A stretch of DNA of 64,000 nt from Lachnoclostridium sp. Marseille-P6806 (lineage in GTDB: Bacteria > Bacillota > Clostridia > Lachnospirales > Lachnospiraceae), in the NCBI RefSeq assembly GCF_900625025.1, contig NZ_LR130578.1, positions 1 to 64,000 on the forward strand, read 5' to 3'. The notes under the pieces are model-generated. The model had not been told where the DNA came from, ran no database searches, and worked only from the letters and a program-made list of their open reading frames with translations. A program made the position numbers and the translations under genes. Numbering within the stretch: the stretch's first letter is position 1; each line of letters starts with the position of its first letter. Shown here one piece after another: positions 56,652 to 64,000 of the stretch.

Positions 56652-57803
56652 CTACTTATCTATAGAATGCCAATATCCATCTTTATCGACCCAACTAAGA
56701 ATAGACGTTTGGATATCGTTTACTTTTGCACTATCAAACGACGGGTAAATCCGAAGCCCGTTATTATCCCAAGAGTATATAATCTCCGTAATTCTTGACA
56801 CACCTTGTATGCCATACTCATTTACTACCTGAACAACATCCCCAAGATAAAAGTCCTTATTCAGAGTAAACATTTGGTCAGCATTAAGTTTTCCATCGAA
56901 TGACTTTGTTGCCATGTTTTCTTTTTTAGCAAGATTTTCATCACCTTTTTGTTTAAGTAATGCGTTGTATTCACTGGTACTGAGATCGCGAGACTCTCCA
57001 TTATCATCTGTTACTTTAGAAGAGGTTCCTCTTGCATCTGTAAAAAGCTCATATCTATCAAGACCAGTAACAGAAGTATTCCCAACCGTATAATATTTTC
57101 TCTCTGACCCCTCACCCTCTCCACCAACAAGAGTAACGTTCTTCAAATTCTTTGAAGACTGGACATAATCTGTTTCTGTTATGTTGTCATATTTTGGCGA
57201 GAATTCCACATATAAGTTATCCGTCTGGTCATATGTTCTGTTTGTGCCAACATAAAGACTAAATACAAAGTCAGAACCTTCTCTTGTAACCTTGAATCCA
57301 ACGTTATTTTGATCACATAACCCTTGAATAGCTTTGTAAAGGGTATCGCCTGTAAATTGCGTATCTATTGACAGAGATGTAATTGTAGAATCGGTGGATG
57401 TTTTAAATTTGAAGTTTGGAATTTTTCTAGATGGATCAGACGGACTGATTATGTTTTCATTAAGAAGTGTTTGGATAGCATTCTGAAAATTACCAGTCAA
57501 ATCTTTCTGTCCCCAAACAATTCTTCTTGAAAGGATACTATCTAGAGATCTCCCTGAAATAATAAATTCGTCGCCATCGTCATAGTTTGTTTTTAACTCC
57601 AAACTTTCGACTATCATTGTTCGGTCAGATTCTGTTACATAAATATAATTTCCGATTTGATAGATTTCTTCTTTAGCCTTATCGCCAACTGTAACGATTT
57701 CAAAGTCACCCTCTTTGTTGTATCTATCGGCCCAAATAAATGACTTGAATGTATCACACAATCCAATTGCTTCAAAATTTTTATCAAGAATTAACGGCGT
57801 CAT
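56652..57803 (-). CDS. Siphovirus Gp37-like tail protein
   Basis: A 383-residue protein matching the ReqiPepy6 Gp37-like family of siphophage tail/baseplate proteins: MTPLILDKNFEAIGLCDTFK, SFIWADRYNKEGDFEI, then ISGRSLDSILSRRIVWGQ; the C-terminus has LGDVVQVVNEYGIQGVSRI. It takes the place of the Tal tail-associated protein after Dit. No lysin domain is seen. Confidence 0.82.
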   Translation of the reverse strand: MTPLILDKNFEAIGLCDTFKSFIWADRYNKEGDFEIVTVGDKAKEEIYQIGNYIYVTESDRTMIVESLELKTNYDDGDEFIISGRSLDSILSRRIVWGQKDLTGNFQNAIQTLLNENIISPSDPSRKIPNFKFKTSTDSTITSLSIDTQFTGDTLYKAIQGLCDQNNVGFKVTREGSDFVFSLYVGTNRTYDQTDNLYVEFSPKYDNITETDYVQSSKNLKNVTLVGGEGEGSERKYYTVGNTSVTGLDRYELFTDARGTSSKVTDDNGESRDLSTSEYNALLKQKGDENLAKKENMATKSFDGKLNADQMFTLNKDFYLGDVVQVVNEYGIQGVSRITEIIYSWDNNGLRIYPSFDSAKVNDIQTSILSWVDKDGYWHSIDK

Positions 57804-57806
57804 ATT

Positions 57807-58730
57807 TTAAATTCCCTCGTATCTTGTCTTTGATTTGATATAGAATTGAATATATTGCCAATTCTTATCTGATAAAAATGAAAAGATGTTCGGACCTCTA
57901 GAAATTTCAAACCAACTTGCATCTCTATTTATGCAATTCAAAATATTTGTTCTACGTCCGTTTCTTATTAACCAAACATGTTTATTTCCACGCTCAGTAG
58001 AAAATTCAATATCGTCGGACTTGCTAAACCCAGCCCCAGTAACAGCTTTTAGTTTTGCACAGTCAAGAATAAATCTTTCATCTGTATCAACGTTATACAC
58101 TCTAATTTTTCCAGTATCATCAATATCTTCTATTGCATGCATATACATCTTTATACCGATTGAAGCGTCACCCTCGTAAACAATAACGGCTCGATCAGCA
58201 TGCTTATATGCACCGAATTCAATTAAATTTTCAGCCAAAGACTCATTACTAAAAGGAAATTCAAATCGTGGCTCAATACCTGCAAAATAAGTAATGAGTT
58301 CTTTTTTTGCACCTGCATCGTAGAAATACGGATCAGGGCAATCAATTGTTATTTGGCAGCTTGATAACTGGTCAAAAACTGTTGCCTCATTTTTTTCAAC
58401 ATATCCAGTTATAGATGCAACAACTTTATCCGTATTAAAAGTTAATGTTACTTGTTTTTTAACTGGAAAATACTTATATGAAGCTTTTCTTGCCTGCTCA
58501 CCATCTGGTATAGACTGATATAAGCAAGTTATTACTATCTGCCTCGATCCAAGTCTCGCAGAATTAAAAAAAGACCCATCTGATGTCACAAGATCAATCA
58601 TGTTAATTGTTGCATCGGTGGGGGCAAGACCAGTAATATTGGTTACGAAGAGCCCCGAATCACCGGGGCCCCCCATCACCAAATCTGTCGACTCGCCTTT
58701 AAAGTTTTTTACATTGATTGACTTAATCAT
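57807..58730 (-). CDS. Distal tail protein (Dit-like)
   Basis: A 307-residue phage tail-family protein. N-terminal domain with SINVKNFKGESTDLVMGGPG and a DCPDPYFYD motif typical of Dit/siphophage tail component proteins at the domain junction, then a galectin-like C-terminal half. It forms the ring joining tube and baseplate. Overlaps the tape-measure stop by 4 bp (ATGA). Confidence 0.85.
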   Translation of the reverse strand: MIKSINVKNFKGESTDLVMGGPGDSGLFVTNITGLAPTDATINMIDLVTSDGSFFNSARLGSRQIVITCLYQSIPDGEQARKASYKYFPVKKQVTLTFNTDKVVASITGYVEKNEATVFDQLSSCQITIDCPDPYFYDAGAKKELITYFAGIEPRFEFPFSNESLAENLIEFGAYKHADRAVIVYEGDASIGIKMYMHAIEDIDDTGKIRVYNVDTDERFILDCAKLKAVTGAGFSKSDDIEFSTERGNKHVWLIRNGRRTNILNCINRDASWFEISRGPNIFSFLSDKNWQYIQFYIKSKTRYEGI

Positions 58731-61700
58731 GTTACACCAACCATTCCTTTCAGTATTGCCAACTGATTTCTGGTTTGTCTATAGATGTCAAGCCGAGACA
58801 ATGCAGTAGGCGAGTAGTTATTTTGTGTGAAATTAATATTGCTTCCGCTATTGTTACCCTGAGTCATTGCAGACTGTAATGCACTCAACTTATCGGCATT
58901 AGTAGTAATATGACCAAGATTTGCGTTCACGCGGAACCCATTATAATTAAACATAGAACCGAGACGCCTCATGCCATTTTGTGCATCAGACAAATCAATA
59001 ACTGGAGTGATGACTGGCTGTGTGCTTATATCATCACTAAGAATATCGCGTGCAGTAGAAAGAGCGCGCTGCATCGTGTTTACAACTGTATCAGCTACCG
59101 ACACACTAGCATTTTTAATCATGCCCAATCCAGCGAACTGGCCCTTTGCAAGTCCCTCATCCCAAAACTTACCAATTCTATACGCAAGTCTAGATGGAGA
59201 ATGAACTTCAAGAGCTCCTGCTGTCGCACTGGCAACGGCATTGGCCAATTCAACTGCCGCCGCCTGAGCCTCAGCAATCTGAGATCGTATTCCATTAATA
59301 AGACCAGAACCCCAGTTTGCGCCAATGGCATGACCGTTGTCTGGAGTAAGCACGCTTCTTACAGCATTGTTTACAGCCTGAGACAAATTACTTCCTGCCT
59401 GCATAACCACACCAGACTGTTCATTAACACCTGCTGCCATTGATTCGGTAAGCAGCATAGCGTTATTAAGACCAGTTTTCTGAACCGCTGGAGCATTCTC
59501 TTCAAAACCAGTGCCCATAGCTGTAACATAAGTATTAACAGATTCCATTGCAGATGTCGTCATGATGGGCTGTATAGTAGCAGAGAACTGTTTGCCCATA
59601 TTCTGAACTGCAGTGTTGAGGAAATTAGCCTGAGATGTATACTCATTAAAAGCCTGCTGATAAGTCATACCATCTAACTTACCGCGGGACATCCATTGTG
59701 CGGATGCGTTTGCTCCTGCTGTTTCAGCAAGATTTTTCATCTCAAGAAGTTTTTCGCTAAGACTAGTAATTCCTGGCGCGTCTAACTGAGACATTGCGTT
59801 AATAATATCAGGTTTGAACTTATCAGAAAAATAAGTGATTATATCTTGCCCACCATTTACGGCAATATTGGTCATCTGCGCGGCGTATTTTTTCATTCCA
59901 GCAAGCGACTTATTAACTCGTTCAACTAATTTTGCGCCAGTAAGGTCATATTTGGTATCCCACTCGCCGAATGGATCAAATGCACTTTCAAGAGCAGACT
60001 TAACGCCCTCTCCAATCGTCTCAGCATAATCTTGGAATCTAGACATTACAGAGTACGCCTTTTCCATCTTATCAATAGCATCGGAGATAACCTGATTAGA
60101 TACTGTGCCACTTTCTCGAACTTTCCGAGTGACCTCCTCAATGGTTGTCCCATGCTCCTCACATACCTGCGTCAGATTCTTATATGAAGCCATAAGTTCT
60201 TCTGACGTAGCACTTCCGCTGCTTTCAAGCTTTTTATAAGCTTCAGCGGCTTTCATAATTTCTTCATTAACTTTATACTGACTCTTTTCAACTTTCTGAG
60301 TATAAGCTTCAAGAGTAGTACCATGTTTTACGCAAGCATCTGATACCTTTTTTAACTGATCCTGAAGATCGCTCATACTAGCAGTACCACTAGCTTCAAG
60401 ATCCTTATACGCTTTTGCTTCTTTCAGGATCTCTTCATTCATAGCAGTCTCTGCTTTGAGCCTAGTCTTAAGATGACTAATTAAAATAACATTCATTCTT
60501 GCCGTCATAGCCATTGCTGCAGCCTGAGAGGCAAATGCCTTTTTATTGGCGAACTTTTCATTAAGCTTATCAACCTGATCTGCGGTCATTTTGAGCATCC
60601 CGGAAACTTTAGGATACGCCGCAACGCCCTCGTCTATGATTGACTGAATGACATCTTTATTAAATCCTTTAAGCCCAAGATTCATCACGCGCTCATAGAA
60701 GTTCTTATAGCCTTTCATCTGTGAGTCGGCGTTATTGAGAATCTGGTCTGGAGTAAGAGCTTCCCCAAGTTTCATATCAAACTTTGAGAAGAAATCAATT
60801 CCATCAGAGACCTGTTTTTTAACTTTAACGAACGCTTCAACAAACGCTTTACGAATTTCAGCTGCTTTGTCTTTAGCGTTTTTTGCGGTTTCGTCAGTTG
60901 ATTTTTTTACAGAATCAGATGCTTCTTCTGCATCCGCATAAATTTCTGCACATAACTCAGAGAATGCGGACTGAGCCGCAATCATAGGAGAAACGTCATC
61001 CACTAGAGCCAACACACCACCATAAGAAGTCCCAAATGTATTGAGCACTTCGTTGGAATATTTGAGATATTTAGCTAACTCTTTTTGAGATTCGGTTGCT
61101 TTTTTGGATGCACCACCAGCACCACCAGTTTTTTTTGCCGCCTTACCAGCAGAACCGGCAACGTCATCGAAAGAATCTGCAAGGCCACTATTTGCATCCT
61201 TAAGTGATCCTAAAAGATCTTCATAACTAAATATGTCACTATCATCGACATCAACGGCTTTTTTAGGTTTTCCATAATTTTTAAGATCTATGTACTCACT
61301 AGTATCTGCCGACTCTCTTGCAATGCGTTCAGATTTTGGCGAGAGATACCTGCCAGCTATAGACGCTATACCTCTCTTGAGACTTAGGCCAGCAGACTGC
61401 CCAAGACCAAAAAATTGACCAAGATAACTCCCAAATTCTCCAAGGATACCGCTAGCAGCCTCATCCCCAGCCCCTTTTGTTGCACTTATAAAACCATCTT
61501 TAGTCTTAAGGCCGACAGCTTCGGCAGCTTGTCCAACAAGTGGAATTCCTTTAAGCATTGATGTGGCAATATTCGTATCCAGATCAAATCCCCATATGTT
61601 GGTATCTTTCAACGGACCTATCTCTGCAGTTGACTGGTGCAAGTACGCCCAAATAGTTTTAGCAATTGAAAGTGCTGCACCCGCAACATCGCGAACTCCG

Positions 61701-64000
61701 CTAAGAAGACCGAACGCCATATTTGAGGTTAAATCAGCACCCCACGATATTGCTTCGCTAGCAAGTGATTTTATTGACTCGAATGCAACTGCTAACTGTG
61801 TAATTGCAGCACTTGCGATCAGTACCGCTTTTGCTGCAATGGTAAGACCACCGCCGAATACTGTTAATCCAATTCCGGCAATGGTTGAGGCAGGCCCAAG
61901 AAGATATAACGCTGCCGACACTACAATAAGGGCAGCGCCAACCTGTACAAGCGGTCCAGCAAGCGACCCTAAGACATCGGAATATTGCCCCATAGAAACA
62001 AGGAATCCAATAAATTGTTCTACTGATGGTAAAAACGCCGAAATAGCACTTGTCACAATATATATAGCAGCTGCAAAAGCAAGGGCCACTGCCGCGCAGG
62101 CAATAAGCACTCCAATAATTACTACCATTGCCGGAATAGCAGCATTCACTTCTACTCCGACAAATTTAAATACAATAGCTAATCCTGCAATACAGGCTGT
62201 AAATGTAAGTAATAATCCTATAATGGATTCTATTGGCATGCCGGACAGCTGAGAAAAAGCCAATGTCAAAATCGTTAATCCACCAGCCAGCGACAACGTT
62301 ATTGCAAGTATCGGCCAAATATTTATTTTTTCTACAAATTTTGACATGCCGGAGAGCAAGGCTACTGAGCTACCAAGTGCAATAAATGAGAAGACTATTG
62401 CCGCAGTAGCCGCTGCAAGATTATCTACTGGTATCTTAGATAATTCCTGACAGACATGACCTATGGCCAAAACTGCCAATATCATAGTAGTAACAATCGA
62501 TATGACAGATTTTGGTTGTGCCTTATCCATCAATTTAACAGCTCCAGCCAACGATATCATTGCAGCTGCGACCAAAAGAATGCCGATAATAATTGGTTTC
62601 CACGCAACACCAAATAACGCAAATATAGGTGTAAGAAGATACATTGCGACTACTAGTGAAAGAATGCCCGCAGCAATTTTTCCTACATTTACCTTGTCTA
62701 GGACTTTCAATACCGCCCCAAACGCTAACAATGTAGTGGCAATACCAATAAAACCTTTCATTAACACAAAAAAATCCATATTTCCAAATAAAGCAGTCGT
62801 TCCTGCCGCGACAAGAAGCGCAATTGCAAATCTTAAAAGAGCTTTAGAAAGAGTACTTATATTATTAGCTGCTTTAAGAACAGTGCTCTGTGACGCTATA
62901 AGCACTATGGCATAAAGGCCTCCAATTGCGGCCGCCAGAATCTTTGTATCGCGTATCGGGTCCCCACCATATTTTCCAAGTATCGCCATCGCTTTACTTA
63001 GAACTGCTACTGCTCCAGCAAGAACAAATATAGACATAGCCATTTTGAGCGTCATCCCGGCAAGATCATCCACGACTTTCTTTCCGATTTTAACAACTGC
63101 ATAAAATAGCGCTATTGCGCCTGCTATGCCAACAATGAGGCCAACAAGACTTGCGGCTTTCATGCCGGTGCTCAGTTTTGTCCATGCAACAGCTGCCGCT
63201 ACGATTTCCGCTCCAAATAAAGCGAGTTGAGCAAGTATAACTTTAATCAGTACTATGGTTGTAATAATGGATATATTGAACACAGTAAGACCAGCACCAA
63301 ATGCTGCTAAACCGCCGCCAAGCTTGAGTAACGTCATTGCCGCCGTTGAAAGCATTGGAGAAAAAGCGGCAACAGCTGCTAGCGCCATGCCTAACCCAAC
63401 AAACATTGTGATTAGAACAGCAACAGGAGTAAACATTTTTCCTATTGCTTCTCCCAATGATGAGGAAGAATTGATGAAATGCGTAGTTATAACCGTAATA
63501 ATTCCAAGGATAACACTGACTTCCAAAAGAATTGCACCAAATTCAGCGAGAGCTATACCAATTGCAACAACTCCAGCCGGATTGATACTGTTAGAAATGT
63601 TAGATATGGCGTATGTTAGACCAACAAGACCAACTGCAATCGCCCCCAATACAACAAGCGCATGATCTAAGCCATCACTATTATATGTGGCAACCATAGA
63701 TAGTAACGCTAGAGAACCAGCAATAAGGCCAATCCCAATAGCGATATCTCTAAACCTCTTAGTCTTATTTTCGGCAGTTAGAGACTTAAAGAAACCGCTT
63801 ATACTTGTCAAGCAACCTTTGACAGACTTTGTTATAGTCTGTGAAGACTCAGTGAACACATTAGCTAAACTACTAACGCCTTTAGATAAGGATCTGATTT
63901 CTAAAAGATATAAAACAATAGCACCAACAGCAAATACGTTTTGCCAATTAATTTTTGAAAGAAATGTAGCAAAATTTTTAAATATTCCTTTACCACTTTT
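58727..64000 (-). CDS. Tail tape measure protein (N-terminus beyond the window)
   Basis: At least 1757 residues; the frame has no stop up to the right edge, so the true start is outside. Order seen: a long region of many hydrophobic helices separated by Gly/Ala (VAVGIALAEFGAILLEVSVI, repeated variants), then a charged Ser/Asp/Lys segment, then repeated heptad-like helices (EEILKEAKAYKDLEASGTAS and a near-copy, MKAAEAYKKLESSGSAT), and a C-terminal Ala-rich part with LEVHSPSRLAYRIG, a motif common in phage tape measures. It sets tail length and may form the DNA channel. Translationally coupled to Dit. Confidence 0.92.
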   Translation of the reverse strand, partial: KSGKGIFKNFATFLSKINWQNVFAVGAIVLYLLEIRSLSKGVSSLANVFTESSQTITKSVKGCLTSISGFFKSLTAENKTKRFRDIAIGIGLIAGSLALLSMVATYNSDGLDHALVVLGAIAVGLVGLTYAISNISNSINPAGVVAIGIALAEFGAILLEVSVILGIITVITTHFINSSSSLGEAIGKMFTPVAVLITMFVGLGMALAAVAAFSPMLSTAAMTLLKLGGGLAAFGAGLTVFNISIITTIVLIKVILAQLALFGAEIVAAAVAWTKLSTGMKAASLVGLIVGIAGAIALFYAVVKIGKKVVDDLAGMTLKMAMSIFVLAGAVAVLSKAMAILGKYGGDPIRDTKILAAAIGGLYAIVLIASQSTVLKAANNISTLSKALLRFAIALLVAAGTTALFGNMDFFVLMKGFIGIATTLLAFGAVLKVLDKVNVGKIAAGILSLVVAMYLLTPIFALFGVAWKPIIIGILLVAAAMISLAGAVKLMDKAQPKSVISIVTTMILAVLAIGHVCQELSKIPVDNLAAATAAIVFSFIALGSSVALLSGMSKFVEKINIWPILAITLSLAGGLTILTLAFSQLSGMPIESIIGLLLTFTACIAGLAIVFKFVGVEVNAAIPAMVVIIGVLIACAAVALAFAAAIYIVTSAISAFLPSVEQFIGFLVSMGQYSDVLGSLAGPLVQVGAALIVVSAALYLLGPASTIAGIGLTVFGGGLTIAAKAVLIASAAITQLAVAFESIKSLASEAISWGADLTSNMAFGLLSGVRDVAGAALSIAKTIWAYLHQSTAEIGPLKDTNIWGFDLDTNIATSMLKGIPLVGQAAEAVGLKTKDGFISATKGAGDEAASGILGEFGSYLGQFFGLGQSAGLSLKRGIASIAGRYLSPKSERIARESADTSEYIDLKNYGKPKKAVDVDDSDIFSYEDLLGSLKDANSGLADSFDDVAGSAGKAAKKTGGAGGASKKATESQKELAKYLKYSNEVLNTFGTSYGGVLALVDDVSPMIAAQSAFSELCAEIYADAEEASDSVKKSTDETAKNAKDKAAEIRKAFVEAFVKVKKQVSDGIDFFSKFDMKLGEALTPDQILNNADSQMKGYKNFYERVMNLGLKGFNKDVIQSIIDEGVAAYPKVSGMLKMTADQVDKLNEKFANKKAFASQAAAMAMTARMNVILISHLKTRLKAETAMNEEILKEAKAYKDLEASGTASMSDLQDQLKKVSDACVKHGTTLEAYTQKVEKSQYKVNEEIMKAAEAYKKLESSGSATSEELMASYKNLTQVCEEHGTTIEEVTRKVRESGTVSNQVISDAIDKMEKAYSVMSRFQDYAETIGEGVKSALESAFDPFGEWDTKYDLTGAKLVERVNKSLAGMKKYAAQMTNIAVNGGQDIITYFSDKFKPDIINAMSQLDAPGITSLSEKLLEMKNLAETAGANASAQWMSRGKLDGMTYQQAFNEYTSQANFLNTAVQNMGKQFSATIQPIMTTSAMESVNTYVTAMGTGFEENAPAVQKTGLNNAMLLTESMAAGVNEQSGVVMQAGSNLSQAVNNAVRSVLTPDNGHAIGANWGSGLINGIRSQIAEAQAAAVELANAVASATAGALEVHSPSRLAYRIGKFWDEGLAKGQFAGLGMIKNASVSVADTVVNTMQRALSTARDILSDDISTQPVITPVIDLSDAQNGMRRLGSMFNYNGFRVNANLGHITTNADKLSALQSAMTQGNNSGSNINFTQNNYSPTALSRLDIYRQTRNQLAILKGMVGVT

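Larger units (their letters stand above)
52551..64000 (-). mobile_element. Siphophage-type prophage, lysis and tail modules (partial)
   Basis: Twelve minus-strand genes in the order tape measure, Dit, Gp37-like tail protein, two fibre/baseplate proteins, small membrane genes, holin, endolysin. Base composition is clearly more AT-rich than the chromosome to the left. The order is that of the late region of Gram-positive siphophages, with lysis genes next to the chromosome end. Head, packaging, replication and integrase genes would lie to the right of the window. Confidence 0.88.

Noticed and set aside
61563-62252. Plus-strand frame of 229 codons inside the tape-measure gene
   Set aside because: Antisense to an intact tape measure; Ala/Thr-rich composition mirrors the repeated Ala/Gly codons.

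Overview
The window looks like the chromosome of a gut Clostridia member, most likely Lachnospiraceae. The first ~44.5 kb are GC-rich with strong AGGAGG-type ribosome binding sites. Pointers to this group are a FabK-type fatty-acid cluster, pyruvate phosphate dikinase, a DUF4250 protein, YesM/YesN-type sensing next to sugar ABC transporters, and a DUF6275-type phage gene. The assignment is inferred from gene content; there is no rRNA in the window.

Layout. (1) 1-9 kb: an elongator-type tRNA-Met with promoter and terminator; a sugar ABC transporter (minus) divergent from a YesM-like kinase and YesN-like regulator (plus); a DUF4250 protein; a secreted DUF5722 glycosidase-like protein; then a 423-bp intergenic region made almost entirely of hairpins. 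(2) 9-19 kb: a tRNA-dihydrouridine synthase, a heterodimeric ABC exporter, a Y-family polymerase with a small partner gene, a C69 dipeptidase and an FMN-dependent alpha-hydroxy-acid dehydrogenase. (3) 19-27.7 kb: a ten-gene fatty-acid operon on the minus strand (acpP-accD-accA-fabH-fabK-fabD-fabG-fabF-fabZ-marR), with two palindromes just downstream of a good promoter and a MarR/FabT-like regulator as the last gene. accB and accC are absent. (4) 27.8-35.6 kb: a carbohydrate locus (HAD phosphatase, GH3, GPH symporter, TM2 protein, GH2) divergent from an AraC regulator, with direct repeats 30 bp apart between them. (5) 35.7-44.5 kb: ppdK, a glycerophosphodiesterase, a CLC transporter with a fluoride-clade-like filter, an ABC-F protein and a PHP-HAD fusion.

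(6) 44.5-52.5 kb: base composition falls. An alpha-galactosidase (GH36), a sugar ABC transporter and an AraC regulator form a cassette flanked by two copies of a related REP-like palindrome. A GH27-like relic lies at one side and a decayed IS1182-type transposase at the other, so the cassette looks acquired. (7) 52.5-64 kb: an AT-rich siphophage-type prophage on the minus strand (tape measure, Dit, Gp37-like tail protein, two receptor-binding/fibre proteins, small membrane genes, holin, endolysin). It runs off the right edge inside the tape-measure gene, so head genes and integrase are not seen.

How it works together: three carbohydrate loci (ABC plus YesMN plus DUF5722; GH2/GH3/GPH plus AraC; GH36/ABC plus AraC) each carry their own regulator, suggesting a glycan-foraging lifestyle. 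The fatty-acid operon appears to be controlled by negative feedback from its own last gene. No CRISPR array, rRNA or clear metabolite riboswitch was seen.
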